DNA of 64,000 nt from Pedobacter sp. N36a (GTDB lineage: Bacteria > Bacteroidota > Bacteroidia > Sphingobacteriales > Sphingobacteriaceae): NCBI RefSeq assembly GCF_014472395.1, contig NZ_JACSZW010000001.1, positions 186,001 to 250,000 of the forward strand, in the 5' to 3' direction. The notes beneath the pieces were generated by a model, which was not told the DNA's origin, ran no database searches, and saw only the letters and a program-made list of their open reading frames with translations. Both the position numbers and the translations under genes were made by a program. Below are positions 9,181-17,986 of this stretch, one piece after another (positions within the stretch are counted from its first letter, which is position 1; each line of letters begins with the position of its first letter).

Positions 9181-10302
9181 TTATAAAGCGATTTGCAGCT
9201 TCACTGTAAATGTTTCCTCATTCTTTTCAATAGAGACCAGGTGCTGATCGGGGTAAAGCAATTCCAACCTCCTGCACACATTAGGCAATCCGATTCCGGA
9301 GTCCTTTTCCACAGAATGCACCTGTTCCGCAAGGCCATTAATCACCATCAGGTGTAAACTCCGCTCCGCTTCTTCCATTTTCAAAAAAACATCAATAATT
9401 GGGTGATTCAGCTTCCCTATTCCATGCTTAAAAGCATTTTCGACAAATGGGATCAACAGCATTGGCGCAATAGTAAAGCGCTCAAAAGGCCCGGTCAGGT
9501 ACAAGTTAACCTGGATATCATCGCCAAATCTGAGCAGCTGTAAATTGATGTAACTTTTAAGGTACTCTACTTCATTGGCAAGGCTGATTCTGGCACCATC
9601 ATGGTCGTACAGCATATAGCGCATCAATTGCGACAAACTGATTAAAGAAGGCTCCAGCAATTCCGACTTTTTCCTGGCCATAGAAACCAGTGTATTCAGT
9701 ACATTGAACATAAAATGAGGACTGATCTGCGAGGAAAGAAAGGCCAGTTCCGTTTTAAGATTTACATTTTCTAACTCTTTAATTAATCCTTCCCGAGCGA
9801 TTTTATCATGGTATAACCGATAGCTAAAACCAACCGTAATTACAAAGGCGAAAGGGATCAGGGAAAGCCATAAACGGGGATTACCAGGTCCTGACTTGCG
9901 GACTCTCCTCTCCTGATTCAAGCCTCTTTCTGCCGCTAAGCGCCCCCTGAATTGCGGTCTTGAAGGCATAATCAAACTATTTAACCCTATAAATACCAGC
10001 AGGCAAAGCAAGAGCAACCCAGCATAAATCCAGGAACCAAATTTGCAGTCTTTTAAAGGGTAGATCAGGTAATAGTGCAGATAAAAAATCAAGATCAACA
10101 AGACATTAAAGAGCACCTCATGCTTTAACATTTCCGCTCTCATGTTTGCAGGAAAATCATTGCCTCTAAGTAGAAATGGCAGACTCAATAATGGCAATCC
10201 AATAAAAAGGGGAATCAGGAAATTAAAGACTTTACTGTAGGTCGATTTTGTCATTAGAAAATATGGTTTTCTATCCTGACGAAGCCATTCCAAGCTGTTC
10301 AT
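9181..10302 (-). CDS. LytS-family sensor histidine kinase
   Basis: 373 residues. Four hydrophobic segments in the first 165 residues, then the His-kinase region (PF06580) with ISPHFMFNVLNTL (phosphoacceptor H196) and an ATPase domain with IPFVENAFKHGIGKL and a GIGLPNVCRRL G-box. No periplasmic sensing domain, so the signal is probably membrane-borne. Two starts are possible: ATG at 10302, or ATG at 10254 (MTKSTYSKVFNF), which would remove a 16-residue polar extension. Partner of the response regulator downstream. Confidence 0.88.
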   Translation of the reverse strand: MNSLEWLRQDRKPYFLMTKSTYSKVFNFLIPLFIGLPLLSLPFLLRGNDFPANMRAEMLKHEVLFNVLLILIFYLHYYLIYPLKDCKFGSWIYAGLLLLCLLVFIGLNSLIMPSRPQFRGRLAAERGLNQERRVRKSGPGNPRLWLSLIPFAFVITVGFSYRLYHDKIAREGLIKELENVNLKTELAFLSSQISPHFMFNVLNTLVSMARKKSELLEPSLISLSQLMRYMLYDHDGARISLANEVEYLKSYINLQLLRFGDDIQVNLYLTGPFERFTIAPMLLIPFVENAFKHGIGKLNHPIIDVFLKMEEAERSLHLMVINGLAEQVHSVEKDSGIGLPNVCRRLELLYPDQHLVSIEKNEETFTVKLQIAL

Positions 10303-10501
10303 TACTAAGTTTAGGATGGTTTCATCTGCTCTTCAAATGTAAGCTTCGAAGTATAAAAATGAGTGAAAATAAATGTTAAGGTATGTTAATGTCTCACCAG
10401 AATATTTAAGGATTCAGCGCGCATCGCTGTAACTATGCCCGGGCCATTTTGCTGATCACCTGGCTATATTCGTATAAAAGCCGGAAATGGTCGCTTTCCC
10501 A

Positions 10502-11218
10502 TTACAGATTTGTAATCAATTGCGTAGAAAAAGGCTGATCGTTGTTACCCGTTGCATTTTGCAGACCTCTGGATATGATGGTGTAATATTTTCCGGCCCT
10601 CAGGGTATTATCTGTCAGACTGGTTTTCAGCTCCTGCGAATCATGGTCTTTGAGCTGCAAATTAAAAGTGCCCGGATCTACCGCGATAAATTCGCTGGCT
10701 CCCTTATAGGAGATATTGCTGATGATGTTTCCTTTGTCTTCTATAGCAAAATCCAATGCCTTGGTATCCGGCGACAAATGAATGAACCTGATGAAGGCCA
10801 TTTCTGTGGAAGCTACAGTCATCACATCCTTCACCAGCAGGCCATCCAGATTTTTTCCTTGGTCAATTGCGAAATAAGAATAGGCGCTGTTCTCTGAGAG
10901 GGTAATGGTTTTACTGAGCAAAGCATCGCTGCTGCCTGCGGTTGTAAATTTCATAGCATGATCGCCTGGTGTGTATTCTACATAGTTTAATATTCCACCA
11001 AAGGCAATCGCGCCGGTATTCACCTGTGTACCATCCAGGGAAATATTGAACGTACCCAAAGTTGGAGCAGCATTGATGATACTCAGATAGGAAGTATTGG
11101 TGGTGACCGTATCGCTCTTCATACAAGCCGTAGATAGCTGGATAAATAAACCCATCATCCCCCATAGCGTGACACTTTTCAACCTGGTCCCCATTGTTTT
11201 TGTAGATCTCTTCATCAT
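10502..11218 (-). CDS. DUF4397-domain lipoprotein
   Basis: 238 residues, lipoprotein signal ending LSTAC (Cys about residue 32), followed by a DUF4397-like beta-rich domain (SYLSIINAAPTLGTFNISLDG, FIRFIHLSPDTKALDFAIED). The repeated pattern of aligned short strands suggests two Ig-like halves. These proteins are extracytoplasmic, common in Bacteroidota, and of unknown function. Two adjacent ATGs (11218 and 11215) are equivalent. It is a single-gene unit upstream of the kinase, with about 200 bases between. Confidence 0.75.
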   Translation of the reverse strand: MMKRSTKTMGTRLKSVTLWGMMGLFIQLSTACMKSDTVTTNTSYLSIINAAPTLGTFNISLDGTQVNTGAIAFGGILNYVEYTPGDHAMKFTTAGSSDALLSKTITLSENSAYSYFAIDQGKNLDGLLVKDVMTVASTEMAFIRFIHLSPDTKALDFAIEDKGNIISNISYKGASEFIAVDPGTFNLQLKDHDSQELKTSLTDNTLRAGKYYTIISRGLQNATGNNDQPFSTQLITNL

Positions 11219-11556
11219 AATTTTAAAATTTAGCGGTGTATTGTTTGTTTACTCCTGCGAATTTTGAGAATTATGGTGTTAAGAAATGTTAATTGAGACG
11301 AACGGGCTCAGAATTGGGATGAAGGGGTTGATTTTGGCGAAAAAGAAATGATTTTTAATAAAAAAACCTCACTTGATTGTACAGATGAGTTTTTTTTATG
11401 TCCTAGATTAAGGTCAACAAATCTAAAATTACCTTTCAGAGTTATAGAACTGATTTCTATAGATTAAAAAAATAATGTTAAGCATTGAAAAAATCGGATG
11501 ATTATTTAACGTTTCATTAATATTAATCTCTTTATTTTGGGCCACAAATCAAATTT
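11219..11556. other. Intergenic region between divergent lipoprotein genes
   Basis: 338 bases, AT-rich, separating the DUF4397 gene from the nuclease gene. A weak hairpin with a T run lies near 11360-11400. Just before the nuclease gene the sequence TTATTTTG (11533-11540) is a partial match to the -7 box. No RNA gene or longer coding frame was found. Confidence 0.4.
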
Positions 11557-12978
11557 ATGAGAATAAAACACTTACTTATTTACAGTTCCCTGGTTATCTT
11601 CAGTTTAGCTGGTTGTTCCAAACAAATCACATCGGATGCAATTGAAGCTCCAATAGAAAAGCTTCCCGAAAATTATAAAATCACAGAAGATTTTGAGAAT
11701 GTTACTAAAACTGGTTACGCTGCAGCCGACATCAGTATCTCCACCGGATCCTGGAATTTTGACGATGCCTTAGTCGGTGATCTAGCCGCAGATCTTAAAA
11801 ACGGAAAGAAAAGTGTCCGTATGAGAACTGGAAAAATCACCATGAATTTTGACGTAGCAGGCTTAAAAACCTTATACATCAGTCACGGTAAATACGGAAA
11901 AGACGCAGATTTCACCTGGCAATTATTGATCTCAGAAGATGGAGGAACAACCTTTACACGACTTGGCGCAGAGATTCAGGAAAAGAATACCACATTGGTA
12001 ACTGACTCCTTCAAAATTGACGCTAAAGGAAAAGTTCGCTTCCAAATCAAGAAAACCAGCGCAACAGTACGCCTGAATATTGATGACATCGTTTTTAAAG
12101 GAACCGGAGAATCAGGCATTATCGTAGGTACTCCTGATACCGATCCAGGGGAATACCCTTCTACACCTCCAACTTCTGATCCTTCAAGAGATCTTATCAT
12201 TGGCGCTGACGCGCAACCAGCTACTGGTGACGATAGCAATGCTCTTTTTGGAAACCCTTCTTCAGCCAATGGACTAACTCCGGATAACTACTTGTTAGAT
12301 ATGAGCTATTATGTTCAGTCTTACAGCAGCAGCCGCGGTACACCAAACTGGGTGAGCTGGCATTTAGATCCAAAAACCATTACACAAGTCACTAAGCGAT
12401 TAGATAATTTCGCAGGCTACTCAGGTTTACCTAGTAATTTTTACCAGGTTTCTAATACCAGTTATTATAATTCAGGTTTTGATAGAGGTCACAACTGTCC
12501 ATCGGCAGACCGTACCAGCTCAACAGCAGCAAATGGTGCAACTTTCCTAATGACAAATATGATCCCTCAAGCACCAAACAACAATCAAAAACCATGGGCA
12601 GACTTTGAAAATTACCTACGATCTCAAGTAGTTTCAGGTAATGAAGTTTACATCATTATGGGAAGTTATGGAACTGGTGGTATTGGTAAGTCAGGAGCAT
12701 TAACCACTACAATCGATAACGGAAAAATAACCGTTCCAAGCAATGTATGGAAAGTAGCATTGATTATACCTAATGGTAACGGAGATGCTTCCAGAGTGAG
12801 CACTTCTACCAGAGTAATAGCTCTGAATACACCAAACGTCAACACTATAGATACGGATTGGAAAAAATACATTGTTACCGTTAGAGATATTGAAAAATCC
12901 ACAGGTTACAATTTGCTTTCTGCATTACCTCAAGGAGTGCAGGATGTGATTGAAAGCAGGAAAGATGCTGGCAACTAA
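11557..12978 (+). CDS. Secreted DNA/RNA non-specific endonuclease lipoprotein
   Basis: 473 residues. Lipoprotein signal LAGCS (Cys about residue 21); a galactose-binding-like jelly-roll (about 45-185: EDFENVTKTGYAAADISISTG ... VRLNIDDIVFKG) ; a Pro/Thr linker; then a ββα-metal NUC1-type nuclease domain (about 225-470) with the signature D309-R-G-H312 NCPSADR and TNMIPQAPNNNQKPW. H312 would be the general base and the Asn in TNMIPQ/NNQ region metal-binding. It probably degrades extracellular or periplasmic nucleic acid for nutrients. Single gene with a bidirectional terminator after it. Confidence 0.9.
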   Translation: MRIKHLLIYSSLVIFSLAGCSKQITSDAIEAPIEKLPENYKITEDFENVTKTGYAAADISISTGSWNFDDALVGDLAADLKNGKKSVRMRTGKITMNFDVAGLKTLYISHGKYGKDADFTWQLLISEDGGTTFTRLGAEIQEKNTTLVTDSFKIDAKGKVRFQIKKTSATVRLNIDDIVFKGTGESGIIVGTPDTDPGEYPSTPPTSDPSRDLIIGADAQPATGDDSNALFGNPSSANGLTPDNYLLDMSYYVQSYSSSRGTPNWVSWHLDPKTITQVTKRLDNFAGYSGLPSNFYQVSNTSYYNSGFDRGHNCPSADRTSSTAANGATFLMTNMIPQAPNNNQKPWADFENYLRSQVVSGNEVYIIMGSYGTGGIGKSGALTTTIDNGKITVPSNVWKVALIIPNGNGDASRVSTSTRVIALNTPNVNTIDTDWKKYIVTVRDIEKSTGYNLLSALPQGVQDVIESRKDAGN

Positions 12979-13000
12979 TCAGCTAGATTCAACTTTTTAT

Positions 13001-13030
13001 ATAAGCGTTCGTATTCATACGAACGCTTAT
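13001..13030. terminator. Bidirectional intrinsic terminator
   Basis: Perfect 14-bp inverted repeat, ATAAGCGTTCGTAT (13001-13014) with its complement at 13017-13030, flanked by T runs on both sides. It separates the nuclease gene from the convergent methyltransferase-like gene and can serve both. Confidence 0.85.
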
Positions 13031-13051
13031 TTTTTACAGTCAATTCAAGCT

Positions 13052-13846
13052 CTAAGATTTTCTTACCAAGAAGAATCCTTTATCATACCCCTGTACACTA
13101 TTATCAATGTTAATTTGCTGCTCGCCGACTACATATGAGGCAAATTCAGTTTTGATCTCGTAGTTATCAAAATGCGTAAGAAAATTCTTTTCATTAAAAA
13201 ACCACGAAGGATACTTTGCTTCGTAAATCTCTGGAGTTACAATTTGCAAAGTCAATCTATCAGGGTTATTATTGCAAATGAAAGCCGTTCGATCTATCAA
13301 AATGTATTTAAAGTCAAACTTTTTCAATTCATCTAGAAATTCGTGGGGCTTTTCCAGATACTGTACAACACCTGACAGTAATAATATATCCGCTTTTTTA
13401 GTGCTCATGCTGTCAGCAATTGTCGGATGGAATTTTAGAAAATCATCCTCAAACATTGTTTTCCCACAATTCACATAGTCTTTTTGCTCCACTACACTCC
13501 AATGCACTTTTAGTTCTGATGGAATAAAATCCCTAACCTGATAATAGGTACTGCCTAGCGAGCCTCCAAAATCAATCACATTTAAACTATTATCGCAGTT
13601 AATAGCAGCGTAAAGAAGAGCGGTTATGACGGAATATGGGTATATCTTTTCATCAAATAATACAGAATCCCGTTCATAAACGGCTTCACCATTTTTTATT
13701 TTCAATAATGAATTCCGTGTTTTATTTAAAATTAAATCTGACTCATATCCCCCAGAAAGTGCGACAAGTTCGCTCCAATCTTTATAATCACCAAACCAAC
13801 CGTATTTATTGTTTTCAGGTTTCTTTTTTCTCTTAAAAAATGACAT
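13052..13846 (-). CDS. TIGR04325-type putative methyltransferase
   Basis: 264 residues from the ATG at 13846 (MSFFKRKKK); an upstream TTG would add nine residues. The Rossmann-like motif NVIDFGGSLGSTYYQV and later ADILLLSGVVQYLEKPHEFLDEL resemble class I SAM-dependent methyltransferases of the TIGR04325 group, often found in sugar or surface-polysaccharide loci. WFGDYKDWSELVALSGGY is a typical opening of this group. No glycan genes flank it here, so its substrate is open. Base composition is AT-richer than most neighbours. Confidence 0.65.
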   Translation of the reverse strand: MSFFKRKKKPENNKYGWFGDYKDWSELVALSGGYESDLILNKTRNSLLKIKNGEAVYERDSVLFDEKIYPYSVITALLYAAINCDNSLNVIDFGGSLGSTYYQVRDFIPSELKVHWSVVEQKDYVNCGKTMFEDDFLKFHPTIADSMSTKKADILLLSGVVQYLEKPHEFLDELKKFDFKYILIDRTAFICNNNPDRLTLQIVTPEIYEAKYPSWFFNEKNFLTHFDNYEIKTEFASYVVGEQQINIDNSVQGYDKGFFLVRKS

Positions 13847-13943
13847 ATATAACTTGTAATTTGCTTGGTACAATATAGAGTTTTACTCTGACAGATAGTC
13901 GTCTTTAATCTAACCAATAAAAACCTAGATCTGAGACTAATGA

Positions 13944-15107
13944 TTACTGAATGGTTAAAGTTCCCCTCGTTGCTTTACTGGATACTCCATTTGCATCAAT
14001 AAAATCCACGAAAAATTCAAAAGATGATCCTGACTTATAACCACCTGCCTGCAGCATGGCTGGGGTGATCGTAATTTTTGAGCCTGATAATCCAAAACCT
14101 CCCAGGTCATTCCCTAAAGTATACCAATGTACGGTTGTATTGGCAGGTACATTGGTCACTGTAAAGGTTTGCGATCCACTTTTTACGATCTGTGCTGATA
14201 CAGGGGAAAGATGGGGTTGAATCGGATTTTGCACATACTGTCTCTTTTTATCCATATTGATCAAGCCATAGTATCTAACGTATTCTATTTCCATAACCGC
14301 TGGCAGAGCAACTTTATTGATATTCTTCCCAACAAAATCTCCACCAACGCTTAGGCAAATATTTAGATCGAAATAATCATTGAACGGCCATCCATTATAT
14401 CCTCTTCCATTGTTGCTGAAAGTACGCATCAGCACTCCATTAAAGTACCATTTGATATATTCCGGGGTCCAGTCCATTCTATATTCATTGAACTGGTTCA
14501 GCGTAACAGGAGTGGGTAGCGTAACCATATTTGATGCACCATAGGATTTCGCTGAATGTACATTATAGTTTACTTCACGATCATTTTGTCCTTTAACTTC
14601 CACAATATCAAACTCGCCGCAATTAGGCCACGTTTTTAGATCATAGTCTTTGTGACGCTCGCCGAACCCAAAAATTGCCGGCCAAAGTCCAGTGCCTAAT
14701 GGCATTTTTGCTTTGATAATATATCTGCCGTAACGTTGATTTTTGTTGGAAACAATTTTTCCAGATGTATAATTGAAGCCATTGTATGACTCATTTAAAG
14801 CAATAATCTTTAATTTACCATCTTCCACTTTCAAATTTTTTGATCTGCCCGTGAAATATTGAAGCTCATGATTACCCCAGCCATAATATCCATTACCGCT
14901 ACTCATATTCCACTTCTTTGGATCAGGAGTACCCCTGTAGTTAAATTCATCACCCCAGGTTATTGATGGACTGAATTTATATTGAAATCCATTAACACAT
15001 GGATCAGGTTTGTTTACTACATCGTCCCAGGTTACTGTCTTTAAATACCCCAGTGATGTTAAAGACTGCTCAGGTGCTGATCTCGTAATTTCTATATCTG
15101 CTATCAT
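13944..15107 (-). CDS. Glycoside hydrolase family 16 beta-glucanase without signal peptide
   Basis: 387 residues. GH16 catalytic domain (about 45-280) with active-site segment G164-E165-F-D-I-V-E170 (nucleophile E165, acid/base E170), WGDEFNYRGTPDPKKW near the start and the family tail MEIEYVRYYG. A C-terminal Ig-like or cell-surface domain (about 300-387) follows. GH16 enzymes cut laminarin, lichenan and related glucans. Unexpectedly there is no signal peptide: the only ATG (15107) gives MIADIEITRSAPEQ, then TVTWDDVVNKPD. The frame stays open 51 bases upstream to a TAA without another start. Either the N-terminus is damaged or export is non-classical. Confidence 0.8.
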   Translation of the reverse strand: MIADIEITRSAPEQSLTSLGYLKTVTWDDVVNKPDPCVNGFQYKFSPSITWGDEFNYRGTPDPKKWNMSSGNGYYGWGNHELQYFTGRSKNLKVEDGKLKIIALNESYNGFNYTSGKIVSNKNQRYGRYIIKAKMPLGTGLWPAIFGFGERHKDYDLKTWPNCGEFDIVEVKGQNDREVNYNVHSAKSYGASNMVTLPTPVTLNQFNEYRMDWTPEYIKWYFNGVLMRTFSNNGRGYNGWPFNDYFDLNICLSVGGDFVGKNINKVALPAVMEIEYVRYYGLINMDKKRQYVQNPIQPHLSPVSAQIVKSGSQTFTVTNVPANTTVHWYTLGNDLGGFGLSGSKITITPAMLQAGGYKSGSSFEFFVDFIDANGVSSKATRGTLTIQ

Positions 15108-15177
15108 TGACTTACCTTCTGTTTTATATACGGTACTATTAACATCGGGAATATACAGTTATTTCCATCTATTATGT

Positions 15178-15225
15178 TTAGGGTATACAGGCAGATATCT
15201 TCTTAAGATAGCTCAACAAATTCAT
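15178..15225 (-). CDS. Possible 15-codon mini-ORF with strong ribosome-binding site
   Basis: Short ORF (MNLLSYLKKISACIP) preceded by AAAGGAGG at 15233-15240 with a 7-base spacing, an unusually good Shine-Dalgarno for this phylum. It ends 70 bases before the GH16 start. It may be a leader peptide, a remnant of the lost GH16 N-terminus, or chance. Confidence 0.25.
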   Translation of the reverse strand: MNLLSYLKKISACIP

Positions 15226-15291
15226 CACCACACCTCCTTTTTCATGCAGTGTAAACATTTATAATTATATAATTATCATCAATAATTTACA

Positions 15292-15325
15292 AAAACGAAA
15301 AAGTCGGAAGATTTCTCTTCCGACT
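15292..15325 (-). terminator. Intrinsic terminator of the small secreted protein gene
   Basis: Perfect 10-bp stem AGTCGGAAGA (15302-15311) and its complement (15316-15325) with a 4-base loop; read on the minus strand it is followed by TTTTTCGTTTTT. It lies 45 bases beyond the stop of the 103-residue gene. Confidence 0.8.
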
Positions 15326-15369
15326 ATGCCTGAATAAAGCTTTTTTTAATGCTTTGATAAATCTTAAAA

Positions 15370-15681
15370 TTATTGAACTACTTTACCATCCTCAGCGATT
15401 TTGATAGAGGCAGTTTCTGCGTCTTTTTTCACGTCAATCTGGTAATGCTTAGTTTTATCTACATTGGTTACCAGGAAAGCGGCTACTGGAGTCCATGCTT
15501 TAACTGGTTCACTTTGCAATGTAGTTTTTACTGCTTCTGGAAGATCTTTCAATTCTACTGGAACTTTAGTAGTACTATCTTGTTTTACAGTAATAGCTAC
15601 TGGACTTTTTACTTCTGATGCGTTTACTGCAGTGATGGATGCGAATGCTAAAAATGCTGCTGATAAAATGATCTTTTTCAT
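15370..15681 (-). CDS. Small secreted PepSY-like protein
   Basis: 103 residues with a clear signal peptide (KKIILSAAFLAFASITAVNA) and an approximately 80-residue mature part: VELKDLPEAVKTTLQSEPVKAW...VTNVDKTKHYQIDVKKDAETASIKIAEDGKVV. The alternation of LPEAVKTTL and a short beta hairpin resembles PepSY-like periplasmic proteins of Bacteroidota, but the match is weak. Function unknown. Own terminator downstream; apparently monocistronic. Confidence 0.6.
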   Translation of the reverse strand: MKKIILSAAFLAFASITAVNASEVKSPVAITVKQDSTTKVPVELKDLPEAVKTTLQSEPVKAWTPVAAFLVTNVDKTKHYQIDVKKDAETASIKIAEDGKVVQ

Positions 15682-15954
15682 AGGTTATGTTTTTCAGTTA
15701 TTATTCTTGTTAATTATGTTTAGAGATGCTTCATAATGGTGCCACGAACGACCATCTTTGGCACATAACTGAAAAAGAGCGCATTACAAAATCAGGTCCG
15801 ATTTTAACTGTAGAGATCCGCCACAGTTTGCTGAGTAAAGAAGCAGATCATTTCCGAAAACTCGAATTTTTATTCTATCATTCTGTTGCTTAAAGCTTAG
15901 GAATGCATCAAATGCTGGAACAGCTTTAGCGTTATTTAAAATAATTTACCTGGA

Positions 15955-16312
15955 ATGGACTTTTCAGATGTTGTAAACGCCAAGGAAACTGAGTTGCAAG
16001 CGAATATTGCAATTCCAAAATATTATGAACAATATGAGAGAGCCTTTGGCCTTCCAATCATTCGTCCCATAAGAGTGACTGATGTGACTGAGCAAAATGG
16101 GCGATTGATCAATGCTACCGGTACCTGGAAAACCCCACACTGCCCTAAATATCCTGGCTGGGAAAACTTCAAAGGGAGGCAACTGCACACTGCTCAGTAC
16201 AAAAACGCTAAAGAATTTATAGGAAAGCGTGTAATAGTTGAGGGTGGTGGCATTTCAGCGATCCAATCACTCTGGGAGATTTCGGCAGTAACCCAAACTA
16301 CTTGGGTCGTAT
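15955..16312 (+). pseudogene. Internal fragment of a flavin-containing monooxygenase
   Basis: About 119 residues match the middle of an NAD(P)/FAD-dependent monooxygenase: YYEQYERAFGLPIIRPIRV, NATGTWKTPHCPKYPGW and the NADP-binding motif KRVIVEGGGISAIQ. The FAD-binding N-terminus (about 90 residues) and everything after TTWVV are missing; the frame has a stop just upstream and then runs into unrelated sequence. An intact enzyme is about 350 residues. This is a relic, and the 3' break lies against the end of the acidic-protein gene on the other strand. Confidence 0.8.
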
Positions 16313-16318
16313 ATTACC

Positions 16319-16540
16319 TTATTTCCACTCTAACTCATCGCTATCAAATTCGTCTTCCCCATATTCTTCGTCATTGCCTGAATTATCTTTATCCAGATCG
16401 TCGTCATCGTCAGAGAAATCATCGTCGTCATCCTCTTCATCTTCCGGTATTGGGGGACTTTTCGGGTCGCTTTTTATATTTTCATCGATCAGCCTTTGTC
16501 CCCAATCCTGATCATTTAGATTTTTAGTTTCCATGGTCAT
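16319..16540 (-). CDS. Small highly acidic protein
   Basis: 73 residues, ATG at 16540 (or 16534). The centre is an almost pure Asp/Glu tract (EDEEDDDDDFSDDDDDLDKD, residues about 33-52), preceded by NLNDQDWGQRLIDENIKSDP. No enzymatic motif. Predicted disordered. It follows the zinc-ribbon gene on the same strand with about 145 bases between, so the two may belong together. Function unknown. Confidence 0.5.
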   Translation of the reverse strand: MTMETKNLNDQDWGQRLIDENIKSDPKSPPIPEDEEDDDDDFSDDDDDLDKDNSGNDEEYGEDEFDSDELEWK

Positions 16541-16686
16541 TGTGATTTAATGAAATCAAAATAATAGAAAGCGCTAACAAAAAACTCACTATCCAAATAA
16601 CACTCAGACCAGCAGCTTGTTTCCTAAAAAAAACAGAAATAGGTAATAATATAATTCACAAACTATGGTAGCTATACCAGAGCCTA

Positions 16687-16884
16687 TTACTTTCTCTTTA
16701 AGTCTTTTTCCTGCTCTAATTTTCCCATAGTTTCTTTTACCAGATCTCTACTTTCTGTGGTTATGGCGATGACAGAGTAACAATTTGGACAGCTAAATTT
16801 TCCGCCAGCGATTAACTCTTGAACGTTAAATATAATTTTTCCATTACAAGTTGGGCAAGGGATGGTTTGATTGACTGCAATCAT
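16687..16884 (-). CDS. Small zinc-ribbon protein
   Basis: 65 residues from the ATG at 16884 (MIAVNQTIPCPTC); the longer frame to 16995 adds sequence unlike the rest. Two CPxC knuckles (CPTC and CPNC, about 21 residues apart) form a likely zinc ribbon: IPCPTCNGKIIFNVQELIAGGKFSCPNCYSVIAI, followed by a charged helix (ESRDLVKETMGKLEQEKDLKRK). The pattern of an IIF/ELL-like middle is typical of small stand-alone ribbons whose partners are larger. The upstream gene on the same strand is a ruined larger gene, possibly the partner. Confidence 0.6.
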   Translation of the reverse strand: MIAVNQTIPCPTCNGKIIFNVQELIAGGKFSCPNCYSVIAITTESRDLVKETMGKLEQEKDLKRK

Positions 16885-17161
16885 GATTTTAAAATTTTGA
16901 GCGTTTAACATTGTTTTTGGTGGATGATACCCACACATTGACTGAACTAATTTAGCTATTATTTTTAAAATTCCAATTTCCAGTAGAGCGCTCAAAAATT
17001 CTTTATACTCATAGAAGACCCTTACTTTTACTTATTGTTCTAAATTGTATCAGGTGCGGATAGAGCCATTCCCACAAGGAAATAGATAAAATAAAAAATT
17101 CTAAATGCTTTTGCATTTAAAACTGTAATCTCGTAATCATGATCTTTCAACGTTGGAACAA

Positions 17162-17825
17162 TTAAAATAGCAAAAGAATATCAATTTTACTTGCTCCAGC
17201 TGTAGCAGCTGTACCCAGAGGATTAGCAAGTACAACAACCGAGGCAAGTGATAGCGCAATCCAATCATCTGTATGACCTCCGTTTCGATAACTGTTATTA
17301 ACAGCAGTAATCCCTCCAAAGCAATACCAACTATGCCAGTAGATTTATTCGCTACCTGTAACACGGGCATCTGCCTCAGCTGACATAAATCTAACTAGCG
17401 CATTGGTAAAATTAGGATAATCTACAGCAAGTCCAAACGCAGTCATCAATTTTGCTGCACTATTTGAAAGAAACGAAGTTTCATCCTGTAGCAGCGTATG
17501 AGTCAATGTTTTTTCACTTTACTGCTGCCAGGAAAGAGAGCCTCTTTCAAAATCCCGGATGTAATTAGGCCCTATATCAATGGGCTTATCATTATAATTC
17601 GGATTTCCTGCCCCCCTTAACCATCCGAAGTGGCTGGACAATATCCACCTCCTGTACCGTTTCCTGTCCCTCCTACAATACTTGGGTTAGGTGGATAAAT
17701 TTCATAGTTAGAGCCCGGATTTGGAATATTCACAGCGTCATTTAAAGAAATACTTCCAGTGCCCCAGGAAAACCAGAACCAGTTCCTGCAGATTTACCGC
17801 AGGAACATACAAACGATAAAGCCAT
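17162..17825 (-). pseudogene. Degraded Gly/Pro-rich protein gene with multiple frameshifts and stops
   Basis: A protein can be read only by changing frame. From ATG 17825: MALSFVCSCGKSAGTGSG, a shift near GGGG at about 17760, then ISLNDAVNIPNPGSNYEIYPP up to a stop at 17617-17619; a second shift at G6 (17611-17616) continues GAGNPNYNDKPIDIGPNYIRDF; TAA stops at 17519-17521 and 17345-17347; a third shift gives GGITAVNNSYRNGGHTDDW to a final TAA at 17162. Total about 215 residues. The N-terminal CxCGK, Gly/Pro linker and helical middle are not recognised as a named family. Decay, not one sequencing error, best explains two shifts plus stops. It lies upstream of the zinc-ribbon and acidic genes on the same strand. 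Confidence 0.6.
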
Positions 17826-17951
17826 GTTATTGATCTACTTTCCAGATACCGGTAAGGGATTGATATATAATCCATCAAACCGTATAGAAAGCAGCTATAA
17901 ATTTTAAAAAATAGTTTACAGAAAGTCTGTGCTGTGTCAAACTTACAATTA

Positions 17952-17966
17952 AAACATCTGATGTTT
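17952..17966. promoter_or_regulatory. Palindromic operator 1 for the GntR/FadR regulator
   Basis: AAACATCTGATGTTT: perfect 7-bp arms about a single central base. The identical arms recur at 17987-18001. It covers the -33 region of the promoter whose -7 box is at 17979-17986. Probably the binding site of the regulator encoded immediately downstream. Confidence 0.7.
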
Positions 17967-17978
17967 AAGCACCAGACA

Positions 17979-17986
17979 TACCTTTG
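17979..17986 (+). promoter_or_regulatory. Promoter -7 box of the GntR-TauE operon
   Basis: TACCTTTG is an exact match to the Bacteroidota -7 consensus TAnnTTTG. A start point would fall at about 17991-17993, inside operator 2, leaving a very short leader before the ATG at 18006. No clear -33 TTG was found; TCTG at 17957-17960 lies 18 bases upstream. Confidence 0.55.

Noticed and set aside
16302..16511. Ser-rich + strand frame
   Set aside because: It is the complement of the Asp/Glu tract; the acidic reading on the minus strand is more plausible.
15955..16527. 190-codon open frame read as one gene
   Set aside because: Only the first 119 codons match a monooxygenase; the rest is antisense to the acidic gene and rich in His/Arg as expected for such overlap.
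17137..17370. Minus-strand frame of 77 codons
   Set aside because: It is one of several frames through the shattered gene; the family-like sequence (ITAVNNSYRNGGHTDDW) is in a different frame.
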